DNA from: Lytechinus variegatus
Taxonomy: Eukaryota; Echinodermata; Echinoidea; Temnopleuroida; Toxopneustidae
NCBI RefSeq assembly: GCF_018143015.1
Contig: NC_054740.1
Location: forward strand, 68,962,356-69,026,355
Direction: 5' to 3'
DNA length: 64,000 nucleotides
The stretch's first letter is position 1, and the number at the start of each line of letters is the position of its first letter. The notes beneath the pieces were generated by a model that was not told where the DNA came from, made no database searches, and saw only the letters and a list, made by a program, of their open reading frames with translations. Below are positions 46,101 to 61,100 of this stretch, piece after piece. Position numbers and translations under genes: made by a program.

Positions 46101-49100
46101 GTCTAAATATCAATTCATATATTTAATTAGTTCATAATTGATAATGAAATCATTATTACTGAGTCGGTAATGGTATTTCACTTATCACGTTTTCATATTG
46201 AATCGTTCTTTAATGAATATAGGTGGTTGTGGCTGCCTCACTTAACACGAGATGCTAAGTAAGGAGTTTCGGTCGAGTTCGAAGGGGGGGGGGGGGGTTC
46301 GAAGAACAATGCACTCCAAAAGAAACTTATTCCGAACAGAGAGAATTACCGATGACGATTCGAATTTAATTGCAAATCTCTCATGTAACATCAAGTAAAG
46401 TAGATACAGATGTAGGTAGTAGTTACAGATGTAGATAGTAGGTTGATAGAATACTGCGAGAAATAGAGAACAAATAGAACGAACATTTAGTATTCAAATT
46501 CACAAATGATATTACGAAAGAAAACTAATGATGCGACTTTATGCTATGACTAAATACTCGAAAAGGTATGCTAAATTACTATTCTAACAGCTAAGTGAAA
46601 CAAATATGAATAAACCAAACAAACTACATAAAAACTGGATTATGTAACAAAATAGCATTAAAAGGAGAAATTGATAATAAGTTCATCAATTACATAGGTA
46701 CAGACTAATTATAGCTAAATGGAATTTCCTAATATGAATAACAAGATGTTTATGCGACAAAATATTCAAGAAAGTATTACGAACAAATATGTCTCATAAA
46801 CTAGTTAAAACGTCACAGAAATTAATGAAGACATTAATAAACTTACTGCTAACAATTTACAAATCAAAACATTTAAAGTGAGGATAAATATAGGAAATGT
46901 AGTTATTAATCATAAAGATAATCTCGAAATAAAGCTACAACTTTGCAATAAGAAATATCCAAAACTGAGTTCTAAAATGCATATAAATTAACTATATTAC
47001 TAGTACTTTAAAGAAATTAACATAGAAAATATCTATGATAGTGAAATATAAAACTATTCTTACCAATTTGAGGCTTTGAACTGTTGAAACTGAATCGAAG
47101 GTATCGAAAGATCGAACTAAATATTTGAGGTGTCTAAAATATGATGTTAACTTGCTTGCTTTCCGAAATGTAATGACTTGGCTTTCTCAAAAAAGCTAAA
47201 AACCCAAGCCAAGCTCTACCAGTACAAGTTGAAGCTATAGAAAAGGGGTTGCACAAATTGAAAGGGGGTCATTGTTCTACAATTACTGTGGCCAAGTTTG
47301 TGTACTAAGGGTCTGAAGGTCCAGACAATTGCTCCTCTGGGAATGAATAGAACCTTCACAGAGAACATAGTTCTCTTTAATCAGAGTGTATAGTTCTTAT
47401 AACACTGAATTATGTACAAGTATATATCTACTACATGTAAGCATATTGAATACTATATGAAAAGTTTTATGTACAAGAAAATATTATATATGCCTACTAG
47501 ATATATATTCCAATAAGACTAATTTCAATATCTAAACATGATCAAAATCTGTAGACTGAAAGCAAGTTATAAGGACAAACACTAAATCAATATCATTTTA
47601 AGAATGAAAAACTTAATTAATCAAAAACATGTAAATATAAAATAATAAACCTTCACTGCCTACTGCTGCAGTGACAGTGGTATTTTTATTCCCTAACTTC
47701 TTCACGTGAATGCATATACTGAAGCATAATAATATGTGCCAACGTAAACGACGAGATAAGAGGAGCAGAAGACAGGTTAAATGACGAGAAGACGAGTGTT
47801 TAAACTTGACAGAACGGTTTGTTTATGGCACAAAGATGAGATGACGAGTAGCAGATCCAACAACTTGTCATCCTGTATTCCTGTATCAAACAAGTCAACT
47901 TGCCAAGTTTAACAACTTGTCGCCTAAAACAACTGTCTTGAAGGTGGCGTCGGTTTTTGCCTGAATTACAGGAATAATAATATATTGATACTCTTACCTT
48001 TTTCTTCTTCACTTTATTCTTCTCTTCTGTAGCGCGAGCCATAATGTAACCATGGTAACATTGCATTCCTTGTTTTAATGTAAAGGTGCAAGTGACACAG
48101 AGGCCCCGACACTTGACGATGGCGTAACATGCCCGTCAACTGTCATTCGGAATGCTCCACCAGGAACGACCGAGCTGCAAGTCATTTACGATGAACCAAC
48201 GTTCACCGATAACGTTGATGGGAAAAACATCGTGATCACACAGACGAAGTCCTCGGGTTCGACGTTCACCGCGGGAACGACGGAGGTTCTGTACGTCGCT
48301 GCAGATTCATCTTTTAACATGAACACCAACTGCATAATTAACGTTATCGTCAATGGTAAATACTCCTTTACATTTGATAAAGCATGTACTTTTAATCCCA
48401 TTATTTCCATATTCGTACTATTTCATTAGAGGTCTTTTATGCTCTGATCTTTCAGTTGGACTATGTAAGCTTGATTTCATTTTTTCAGCCATAATATAGA
48501 GAGAAAGTATCTCTATTCAGAGCAGAAGCATGATATATTTATAATAATTGCATAATATTTTTAAAGAGAATTATTTAAATGTGTTTTAAAATTAATTATT
48601 CGTCGTTTATTGCAAACTTCTGAAAAGAACATACTAAAAAATGAATCATATTTTTTTCATATTGAATCATACTTCAATGGTATGATAAACTGAACACAGC
48701 GTATACGAACGATACGCATCAAAATACATAATCACACCACAGATACTATACAAAAGAGATAAAATAGATTTTAAAAAGTTATTACTTCTGATCTCTCTCA
48801 GTGACGGAAGACAACGAGAATCCAGTGATTTCGGGTTGCCCAGCTAATATCACGCGATGGGTAAGAGAGGGAGGATCCCCTGTGGTTGTCAACTGGCCCA
48901 GTCCAAACGCAACTGATAACTTCGAGGTGGTGACATTTAACTCCTCCCACTGGCCAGGGTCCATGTTTGATGAGGGTGTGACGCGGGTCACTTATAATGC
49001 AACCGATCTAGTCAACAGACAAGATACCTGCGAGTTTCTTGTCACAATAATAGGTTTGTTTTTTATTATTTTATTGCTTTTGTTATCATCACCGTTATCA

Positions 49101-52100
49101 TCACCATCATCATCACCACCACAACCATCATCATTCTCATCATCAATATAATCATCCCCGTCATCATCATATTTTGTCCAGCATGATCATCGCCATCATG
49201 ATAATAATAATAACAGTAATAAAATCAGTTTTATCAAACTGATATACTCATCATCTCCCAAACAACATCTATAGTCCAAGAATAATAATGAACATTATTT
49301 TTGGTATACAGCTGAAAAGAATCCTTGTCCCATTGCATTAAATGTTATAAGCAGAGTTTACCAATAACTGAAATTGATCTAAGTTTTCAATCCAAGCAAA
49401 ACTACTTTAGTAAAGTAGTATAATATAAACGTAAATAGAATGTGGGTGACTTTTCCTGACGAGGAGAGCTTTAATCTCGTATATAGTATTACTTTTATTT
49501 TTTCCAACCATTTCCCCGCTAGTAATATGATGATGATGGTAGTTGTGAAAACAGGTGTGTTGGCTCAGTTGGTAGAGCGCCCGTCTAACAACCGGGAGGT
49601 CGGGGGTTCAAACCCCGACCACGTCAGACCAAAAGACGGTAAAAGATGGGAGCTGCTGCTATCCCGTTTGGCGTTCAACGATTAAAGGGACGATTATTAG
49701 GCAAAGCAATTTTTCGGAGCATTTCATTTCATGTCTATTTCGAACAATAATTATTACCGATTTCAATCATTTAATTATTTATTAAACACTTTTAAAACCG
49801 CCTTTTCTGTCATTAGGATATCCTGATACCAGGCGGAATATGCATCATCTATTTTTCCTTCTCTTGTTACACGGGTAGAGTTATACAAGTGATAATTGTG
49901 TTGTTTTACAGTTACTTATTGTTCTTTTGTATGTTGCATTTGGTAGTTGATACCGAGTTACCGGTTGTTGACTGTCCGGATAATATCAACGTTTTCGTTG
50001 GAGAGACAGTGAATTCGTTGCCAGTGACATGGGATCCCCCTAACATCACAGACAATTCCGGTAATGTCACTATGGTATCGAGTCATCAATCTGGGGACAG
50101 TTTTGGCGCCAACGACCCCACCACGGTCACCATTGAGGTCACAGATGAAGCTGGAAATGTTGGACTACCCTGTAGTTTCATAGTTAGCGTAATTGGTAAT
50201 GATTCACTTGATCTTTCTTTGCTATTTTATTTTAAGCTTTTTCCTATTGTTTTTTATAACCTTATTCTTCCCGTCTTTCATCCTTTCTTCATCTTCACCT
50301 TCTTCTTTTGTTTCTTCTTGTTCTTCTTCTTGTTCTTGTTGTTGTTCTTTTTCATTCCCTTATTCTTCTTCCGCTTCTCCTACTTCTTCCTCACTTCTCT
50401 CCCTCTACCTTGTTCAACCCCTTCTCCTTCAACTCCTCTTATATCTTTCCTCAATTATCCCCCCCCCCAACATCTAGTGATCCATTGGCGCCATTGACAT
50501 TGAAATTGGACATGGAATGCATTATTGATCATGCATTTTATTTGTTTATCGTATGGATTTTTATCTTTGACCATTACTGGCCCCCTTGTCTGAATGGATT
50601 GAAATCTTAAGTAGATGGTAAAGCATTGGAGCTATTAACATAATTCAGACCTGGACCTTTTACAAATCAAATTTCTGTTTAAGACGGAAAAATGATGCTA
50701 GTAAAATTTTTCGGCAATGTCTGAACATGTTCACAGAACCTGTCAGTAATTTATGACAGTTTTTATTTCAGTATTTGTTTTTGTTTTTAAATCTACGAGA
50801 TTGCAGTGTTATATGTAGAGTACGTGTAGCTGTTTTTTTTTTTTAGGGGAGTTGAGTGGACCGGCCCTGGCTCCTCACATATCCTATTGCCTCTTAAAAA
50901 TTATCAACAAAAGAAAATAATTATTTGACATTTCTCTCTTTCCTTTCTTATTCCCACACTCCAGTTGACCCGGCTCCGGTCTTGATATGTCCTAATGATT
51001 CAATCATCAATAGTACCGTGTCTGGACAATCTTATGCTGACATCTACTGGCTAGATGAGATAACAGTGACAGACGACACATCAGTGACGGTAGATAATTC
51101 AAGAACGATATTTTGTATATAAGGGGGAGTATTATTGCATGTCATAACCCTTATCTCAGTCACCATTCCCATTACTTTCATCTTAAAAAAAGTATCAAGA
51201 CTATACAATCATAACTGGGCTGGTTTAGACTAGAGCTTTGGTGGGTGTTTCATAAAGGTGTTCTCAGATTAAGAGCCACTTTAAGAACGACTGCAGTGAT
51301 CATTTCTTGTGGTAAATGTTATTCACCATTAAATATTCATTGGCGATCGTTTAGCATGTGAGAAAGGCTCACCAGTCATTCTTAAAGTCGCTCTTAACTT
51401 ACGAACGGCTTTACGAAACGGCTCCCAGGTGGGTGTTTCATTAAGCTGTTCGTAAGTTAAGAGCGACTTTAAGAACGATAGGTGGTCCTTTTTTGTGGAG
51501 AATGTGTGGGGGATGGCATATTCATTGACGATGGTTATATATAAGAAAGGTTCACCAGTCGTTCTTAAAGTCGCTCTTAACTTACGAACAGCTTTATGAA
51601 ACGGCCCCAGGGGTTTTTCATAAAGATATTCAAAAGTTAAGAGCGACTTTTAGAACGACAGGTGATCCTTTTTTTACGCACTAAACCATCTAAAGAATCT
51701 GAGGCATTGATGAAACTTCTTTTTGACAAAATAGATTTGTATAGCAATCAAAATATAAACGTTAAATTGTGTGTTAGAAAATATAGTATATGTGCTATAT
51801 TAGCTACAGCCAATAAGTAGGTATATTTTTTTACTGTAATGAAATTGAAATCTTCCATAATTAGATAAGCCTATATTCCTAAAGCAATGTAGTGTTGACT
51901 AGTGACCTGAAAAAAATTACTAATGTGGAGTAGAATTCATTGACGGCAAAAACTTTTCGCGTTTTTTTTCCCCTGATGAATTTGTATGATTTGTAGGGTT
52001 TATTTAGCATTTTTCATAAAATAGAAACAAAAGCCTACATGTTGAGACGTTATTGAATGCGTATAGACAAATCTACAAGTTGGGTAACACTTGAACTCAC

Positions 52101-55100
52101 ATTTTCACGGATCACGTTCTCTAAAATGTAATTAAATCAATTTGATAATTGACATTCGATATTAAATAAAAGTTACTTTCAAAGATACAATTCGCGTTCT
52201 TTTTTAAATATAAAATCTGTTAATTTAGAACAATAATTTGATCAGAGTTAATCCATTTTTATATACAATGCCCTATTTGATTGTATACAACAGCTATTTC
52301 CTTTTATTTAACACACACTCTCTCTCTCCCTCTTATTCCAGTGGATTTATTCACTCTTTAATCACTTCGAGGAGTGAATTATTCAATCGATTAAAAAAAA
52401 CATATCACTTTCTTGTCCTTTTCCTTGCAGGCTATCAACCCGCCTAAAAACCCACTTCGAGTTGAACTTAACTCACCGACCACGGTTAACTACACAGTCA
52501 AAGACTTACGAAATAACACCAAATCATGCATTTTCCAACTACAGGCCAACGGTAGGCCCCTGTAAAGGCCACCGCACACCTTACGACTGTTCGCGATCCG
52601 ATTTTGGAACAAATCGCATTTTACTTATTTTTCTGAAAATGTGAATGAAGCATATCATTTTATTTGGGTTTGAAATTGATTGAAAGAATACTAATATAAC
52701 CATTTTGAAAGATTGCAAGCCTTTATTTTTGAGTAAAGGCCAAATTAGTTTCAAATCGTAGCCAATCGTACGACTGCTATGATGTCATTACGACTAGATA
52801 TTAAATTCGCTTTTATTCTAAGAAGGATGATAGCATAGTCACAGATATGAACATAGGTATTCGTACGATGATTTAGAACATAACACATTTTATTCCAAGT
52901 CTCAATATTAGCATCAAATTCTACTACATTTTATTCTGAAATCGGGTCACAGACCAATCGTAAGGTGTGCGGTCGCCTTTAAGCTATTACTAAAAGGGTA
53001 CCCCCAGACTGAAACAGAGTGAAATTCAACGAGCAAAACGCTGAAAATTTCATCAAAATCTGATGAAAAATAATTAAGTTATTTAATATCAAATATTGTC
53101 ATTATTTTGTGAAAACATTAGTTGCATGCCGTCATTAATATGCAATATGTGGGCTATTGATATGTCCCCACTTTTTCTTTTTTATTTTAACAACATGAAG
53201 CCATAACTATTTCATACTTTTATATATGTGTGAAAAGAAATCTCTTTCTTGCAATAAAATAAGCTTTAACAATGATAATTTCACAAAGTAATAATAATTC
53301 AACACAGTAAATCACATTTTTATATTCTTGGAAGATAAAAAATGTTTAAAAAATACATGCATAACAAGGTATAAAAGAATATGTTCGATGGGATATCTCG
53401 CTCATTGCACGATAGCATACCAAAGAACTGTTTCACCAAAATAATGCCAAACTTTAAAATATCATAACTTTGTTGATACTAGTCCATTCTTGTGGAATTT
53501 TCAGTGTTTTGATTGTCTGATTTTATACTCCATCTCCTCAAGTCACAAACCCTTCAGGATGGAGAACGCTTTAAATGTGATTTGTACCGTTTATGGTCGA
53601 ACTTAAGCCATATATTCAGAAATTATCGGCAGACGAGAAGATGTTCATGCAAATGTTTGTATTTCTATATGCAAACCCCAATGTAAATATACACAAGGCC
53701 ACTTGGCTTTATTTATGCAGTTCCCCATTTCATTTTCATTTTTACTCTTGCTTGTAAATATATTATATCTCATACCTTGCTTTATAATTGTTTTTATCGA
53801 GAATGAAATAAATGCAAATTGAATTGAATTGAATTGAATTATTTTGTGGGCAAAATGTAAGTCTTACACACCTGGCCAATCATATATCCCAAGCAACGTC
53901 ATTGGTAATTAAAATATTAAAAAAATCTGTGTTCATAGCAAAGTTCCATTGCTGATTATCACTGGACGTACTAAAGTATTTATAAAGTTGTGATTTTACG
54001 TTGTTGTAGACACGGAAGGACCGGTGTGGAGTCCGTGTCCTTCCGATATCATACGAGAAGCCGACCCAGGTACCAATTCGGCCATCGTAAGCTGGGATGT
54101 TCCTGTCAACCTTACGGACAACTCAGGCGAAACTCCCACTGAGGAGGATCGTCCTACGACCCCTCAACGTTTCTTCAGTGGAATACCCAACACAATCACC
54201 TACCTAGCCTGGGATGGATCGGGAAATATGGGCACCTGTGAGTTTGACGTCATAGTTACAGGTATAGTCGAGTTAAACGTCTCCATGACCTTTTATTTGT
54301 GTTAATTCTTGCGAATTTAAGTAAATAAAGGATAACAGTATAGAGTGCGCGCCAGGAAAAAAAAAGAAAGCGAGAATTATCAGTGATGTATCATATCTGA
54401 ATCACAAGTAAGATAATAAAATGAACTACCAGCTTAGAGTCTTAATTTAAAGGGTTTTTTTCACGAGGTGTATATGACATATTTCTTTCTCACGCATGAG
54501 TGAGGAAGAAGAAATTTGAAGAAATGATACTAACAAAGTATCTAAATTTCAAATAAAAAAAATCACATATCCATAATTTTATTTCACAGTTTGCTTACCG
54601 TAGCTATCGCATCGTTAATAAAAGATTGTATTTATGGCGGATCGTCAAAAAAACAACAAAAACAAATAAGAGTTGAGTTAATCTAAGAGTTTTGCTGTAA
54701 AAGTCTTCATTTTATAGATTATTGGAATCTAAAAATTATTTATTATTCAAAAGAAACAAAACTTTGTTATTTCTCGATTATTTTCTTTGATGGGGGTATG
54801 TTACACCCACAAATGTAATAATCGCCCACAAATGTAATAACGCCCACAAATGTAATAACACTTTACCCACAACGCCCACAAATGTAATAACACTTTACCC
54901 ACAAATGTAATAATTTTTGATCGCCCACAAATGTAATAACACTTTACCCACAAATGTAATAACGCCCACAAATGTAATAACACTTTACCCACAAATGTAA
55001 TAACGCCCACAAATGTAATAATAACTTTACCTACAAATGTAATAAATTTGAAGTGATTTTTGGCGAATTCGTTCTAAACTAATATCCTATAGTAATGCGT

Positions 55101-58100
55101 TCATATAGCACAAAAGTTCAAAGTCTTTTTTCCAGTCCCGGTTAATGAAATATTACAGTACAAGTCCAAGTCTTTTTCCAGACCCGGTTTTTCAAAATTA
55201 TAATATACGTCCAAAGTCTTTTTACCAGACCCGGTTGTTTCAAAATTATAATATACGTCCAAAGTCTTTTTTCCAGACCCGGTTAATTCAAAAATTATAA
55301 TGCAAGTCCAAAGTCTTTCTTTCAGACCCGGTCGTTTCAAAAGTTATAATATACGTCGGTGAGGGGTAAAGACAACACTCTAAGCCCAAGCATTTTAAGT
55401 GGGTTTAATTTTGAAGATTGAACTCAGCTGTCATTTTTTTTCGATATTTCTTTATCTTTTAAATAACAGGGTCCAGACGATAGACTAAGCATAATACTCG
55501 TGTTATTCCACAAGAATAAGAATATGAGTCTTTTGTTTTTAGGATTGTTTAATTCATTTTTAAATCACCGGGTCTGGAATAAAGACAACGCTCTAAATGT
55601 GTGCTTTTCTACATGCATGGTCTTTATTTGGAGGATTGTCGGTTCTTAGATTCGTTGTTGGGGGTTGAGTTTTTATAGATTTTTTATTCCTGAAATAATT
55701 GTGTCTGGAGGAAAGTCGATCTTCGACAATCGGTCTTCATGTTGTTCCAAAGTAATTAGATTATTGGGTATTCGTTTTAGAATATTTGTAAAAACTATTT
55801 TATTTTTCAAATAGTAAACAAGTCTGGAGAAAGGATGTTTGCTTTACACACGCGTTATTACAATGTTGTGTAGGGGTAGTAGTATTATTTTTAAAAAGAC
55901 ATATTTTTACTGGATGAAACTTTGGAAATTTGGTCTTAGATTCGAAGTTTTTCAGTTACTTTTTTTTAATAGCCGGGTCTGGAGGAAAGAGTACGTTTTA
56001 AAACTCGTGTTATTCCACGAGAATAAGAATATAAGGTCTTATGTTAGATTTTTTTTCGTAACTGTTTTAGGTCTGGAATAAAGACAACACTCTAAACCTC
56101 TTTTAAAACAGGTTCTTAGGTTGAAGGTTTGTTTGGTCTTAAACTTTGATTTTTTCAATTGTTACTATTAGCGTTTTTTTAAAGAAAAAAATGGTCGGGC
56201 TGAAAGACTACGCTATATATCCAGCATTAATAAGATTATGGGGTCTTTATACTGTTTTTAAACTGTTATTTATAATGTTTAAATAACAGGTAACCTGGTC
56301 TGGAGAAAAGACTACGCTTGATTCTCAATTTACTCTTAGTGCATATATTCACAATATACACCGTATAAGTTGAAACAACAGCAAAGACATTAATTCCACC
56401 AGTTTTAATTAACTGGGTCTGGAGAAAAGACTAAGCTCGATTCCCATTTTTCATTTATCATTATCGTATCTTAGTTTGGACTTATATTATAAATTTTGAA
56501 ATAACTGGGTCAGGAAAAAGACTTTGGACTTATTAAAATTCTTGAAACAACGGGTCTGGAAAAAAGACTTTGGATTTATATTATAATTTTTTAAACAACC
56601 GGGTCTGGAAAAAAGACTTTGGATTTAAATTATAATTTTTGAAACAACCGGGTCTGGAAAAAAAGACTTTGGACTTTTATTATATTTTTTTAAACAACCG
56701 GGTCTGGAAAAAAGACTTTGGATTTATATTATAATTTTTGAAACAACCGGGTCTGGAAAAAAGACTTTGGATTTATATTATAATTTTTGAAACAACCGGG
56801 TCTGGAAAAAAGACTTTGGATTTATATTATAATTTTTGAAACAACCGGGTCTGGAAAAAAAGACTTTGGACTTATATCACAATTTTTTAAACAACCGGGT
56901 CTGGAAAAAAAGACTTTGGACTTTAATATATTTTTTTAAACAACCGGGTCTGGAAAAAAGACTTTGGATTTATATTATAATTTTTGAAACAACCGGGTCT
57001 GGAAGAAAGACTTTGGACTTGTACTTTGATGTTTTATTGACCCGGTCTGAAAAAAAGACTGCACTTTTGTGCATTATGAACGCATTACTATAGGATATTA
57101 GTTTAGAACGGATTCGCCAAAAATCCCTTCAAATTTATTACATTTGTGGGTAAAGTCATTATTACATTTGTGGGCGATCAAAAATTATTACATTTGTGGG
57201 TAAAGTGTTATTACATTTGTGGGCGTTATTACATTTGTGGGTAAAGTGTTATTACATTTGTGGGCGTTATTACATTTGTGGGTGCAACAGGGTATCAGAT
57301 GAAAGATTATTGCATTATTTAGACAAGTTACACGCATTTCTATCAGTTAAATGCCAATACCACCGCCAAGTGACTTTTCTGTATCCTTCAATTGTTTTTA
57401 TTTACTTATGCGTGAATCAACTCAGTTATTCCATGAAAGAGGAGATTCTACGCTTTCCAATAATCATCGAATAATCTCGGTTTCGTTGTGTGTGTTTGTG
57501 TGTGTGTGTGTGTGTGTGAGGGAGGGGTTGTGTGTGTGTGTGTAATGGAGAGGGCGGACACACTATATCTGCACTATATATTACTTTTATCATTTGATTG
57601 CAGGAATGGTATATAAGTAGGAATTTATTTTCAAACATGATAATGTAAATGACCAAGTTGATGAAAAACTTAAAATTCTTTAACTCGATTTAGATTATCT
57701 GATGGACACTTTGTCTGCCTTTTGGTGATAATCTGCAATAAGGAGTATACTGTGACCAGTTCTCAGAGTAACTGGTCCATGTCCCATCCCACCAAAGTGT
57801 CGAGTTTGTGTAAAGTTTCCTTAATGCATGAAAAATTATTAAATCCCCAAACAATGTTCAAGTATTTTAAAGAATATATATTTTTAGAAATAAAAATAAA
57901 ATGGCGGCATCTGTCATTTCACGTTTAATGTCTTATTCATTCATTTCAATTCTTTCAACAATATATTTCCCTAGAGAGATCGCATTATAAATACAACATT
58001 CTAAGTCTCTCCCATTAAAGAAAGATTAAATAAAGATGTGAAAATTCCTTGTTAATATAGTTACAGTGATTACATTTAACGATTATTTTCATTCACAGTC

Positions 58101-61100
58101 GATTCGGAGGATCCTGAAATCTTAAACTGTCCACCAAACAGCCCACTGGTTTTCTCCACCCCGACTGGAGCTGCTTCGGCCGCTGTCACCTGGGATGACA
58201 TCACGGCAAACGATACGGCAGACGGTCCCCTCGCTGTTGTGCCATTAAACATCAACCCTAGCCCTGGTGATGTTTTAGCCATAGGAATATATGACGTCAA
58301 ATACACGGCCACAGACAGCAGTGGCAATGTAGCAACATGCGAGTTTCAGGTCGAAGTGAACGGTCAGTTGAAAATGTGTGTGTACGCGTGTGTGGGAGAG
58401 TGAGGGGTGCGGGTGTGTGTGTGAGAGAGAGGGTGCGTGGGTTGTGTTCCTGTAAGTGTGCATGTGGATGCGTTTATTAGGTAGAAAACTCTGTAGCTCT
58501 TAAATGATTAATACAAAGAAAATTACAAATTTAAATTCATTTATTCCATCACATTTCTTAAAAACAGGGTACAATTGTGAATTGTATTTGGTTTGTTTTG
58601 AATTACGTATTTTCACTCAAGACTTGCTAGAATTGTTTCTATTTGAGTTTTGGTGCATGTTTCACTCGAACTTCATAGATTCTCAACTCTCAACGAATTT
58701 CAATTCATAAAGTATGATATATACCAGAGAGATAATCCGTGTAGGTCTGTAAGAAATTACTAGTTCGCAAAATGTAAGGAACCAACCTGTAAAAATAAGA
58801 CCGAAAATTGGCAAGGTCTCTCAGCATTCTCAAAGCTCATGTAAATTCTCTGGGGAAGGCATGCGCGTATTCTAGGGGTGCTTAAGAGCCCCCCCCCCCA
58901 CCCCGGTAGGCAAAAACGCCGGGGTGCCAACAAGTGGGTAGAAAAGAGAGGAAAAGAAAAGGGGATAAAATGAGGGAAGGAAGAAGAGAAAGAGAACAAA
59001 AGAGGAAAGAAAGGGAAGGGGGCGTCGAATTGATGTTCGACCTAGGGGCGCCGAATTGAGGTTCGACCTAGGGGCGCCGAGTTGATGTTTTACTTAGGGG
59101 CCGAATTTATGTTCGACATTACGGCCCGAATCGATGCTTTACTGAGGGGCGCCGAATCGATGTTCCATGGACCTAGTTTGGTCTTTTAAGGATCTCCCAT
59201 GCCGGTCTTTTAGTGATCTATGCAAAACTCTGACAGATTATTGTTGAAAGATTATGAAAAGTAAAAAATAAATCCTTTGAAAGTTCAATAAGATACCGCT
59301 GAAGACCTTTTTTCCTGAAATACAGGTGAAATACTGTTTTGAACAATTTCAAAAGTTTTAGATTCCATGAAAACGACGAAGACCATAGATAGATCGGTAC
59401 AGAATCGTGTAAGACTTCAACAATCATTGAGGGTCATTGAAAGACCATTGTAATATCAAGCAAGTTTAACGATCTTTCAGAGATCTTGCATCGTTCTTGC
59501 TCTCTGTGGAATGGGAGTTTAATAAATATGTCAACATAAAAAAGTGAGATCAATATCCCCTCCCCCTATATAGAAAAGTTGACCGCTGTTTTGTTTAATC
59601 GGGCGTGACTGCACAGGATGAGATAACAACATAAGTGATAAATTATATGGGCAATAGTTGAATATATATTTATGTACATCTATGTTCTAAGACCCTGAGC
59701 CACCAACTATCACCGGTTGTCCTGATGATATAATCGCTTACGCCCGATCACAAACGAGTCAGATTCCAGTTTCCTGGACAGAGAATGCGACAGCCACAGA
59801 TAACTCTGGGACAGTCACCGTCTTTAGTAACCCAGTATCAGGCTCGCTCTTCCCCACTGGTCAGACGACTCAGGTAGTTTACTCGGCCAGAGATCCATCG
59901 GGAAACGAAGCAGCGAATCCATGTCCATTCACCGTTACCGTCCAGACAGCAGGTTCGTTCATGATGCTTTGGTTGCTTATCATGTTTTTAATTAGGAATT
60001 TGACATTATAGGTCTGTATACTCTAGGAAATGTCATGTTCATCAATGTAAAACATGCATAGGGGAATGAAAAAAAATTGTCTTTGAATTAATTTCAATCT
60101 CTAGAGATTGTTAGTGGCAAAATGTTAGAAAATTCTCTGCGACAACAAATACTAGTACTGCTTCTGCACAGCAAAACTGTTTAAGAACTTTCTTGCGACC
60201 TTTTACCAGTTTTACGAACATCATGGTGCATGTTAGCAACCCTGCCGGTTCCCAAGCCTTCACCTTTTATTGTGACAACCTCCTCAAATAGGTATTAAAA
60301 ATAATATGACACACCCGTCTTGTTTGACTCAATGAAGATAATTTCATGAGGGTGATATGTAATATGTACATGTAGTATTGGCGCCAACTGTTAAGACTTT
60401 GGTATTAAATTTGTAACTCAGTTGAACTTTTGAAAGCGACAATATGGAACTTTTTTCCGTCAACTTTGCGCAACTGAGGAAATGATTGTTGATTTTAAAT
60501 ATGGTCACATCTCTCAATGAGAGAGTCGTAATTCTTTTATTTGTTCTGATGATTTTAGATTTGATAACTATTAGAGGTTCTGTGACACTTGATCAGATCC
60601 GAGGGAATGGAGTCTTTACCGATCAACAAACAGCAGAGGAAACACTGGAAGCAGATGTAAGATTCGTTTTTTTTTACCTTGAAAAAAGGAATATACATAT
60701 ATAGAATCAAACCTATTTAAGACTAAATTGGGATTATATTACCTATTGTGATTGATAGTTAACATCCAAGAGAAACATTTTCTTCTAAAGGAACGCTAAA
60801 ATAAAAAAGAAAAAGATACAGGCAGAAAATTTACAAAGAGGTTAATATGATAGTAAATTAAACCGTTAGTCTACATCTGCTTTGTATTTTAGCTAATATA
60901 ACGGTCCTCTTCATGTCTGTGTGGGAGGGTGTGATAGGGAATTCGTATGTACATGCGTATTGGTAAAAATCTGAATCACCTGATATCAAGTATAGCTCCA
61001 ATATATCCTTTGGAAATACTGAATAATACGATTCTCTATACATTTACAGCTGGTGTCATTATTTCGGACAACAAGTCTTGCTCCTGAATATTTTGTAGAT

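Noticed and set aside
46320..48050. Possible retroelement between HYR repeats 4 and 5
   Set aside because: AT-rich and long, but no terminal repeats, target duplication or polymerase motif could be seen.
49554..49627. Functional tRNA-Val(AAC)
   Set aside because: The T-arm is good, but the acceptor stem does not pair and a SINE body follows.
54806..57284. CRISPR-like array
   Set aside because: Repeats are regularly spaced but form inverted arms of one element with a target duplication, in a eukaryotic intron; spacers are not unique.
54799..57289. LTR retrotransposon
   Set aside because: TG...CA ends and a 5-bp duplication fit, but the terminal repeats are inverted, not direct, and there is no gag/pol.
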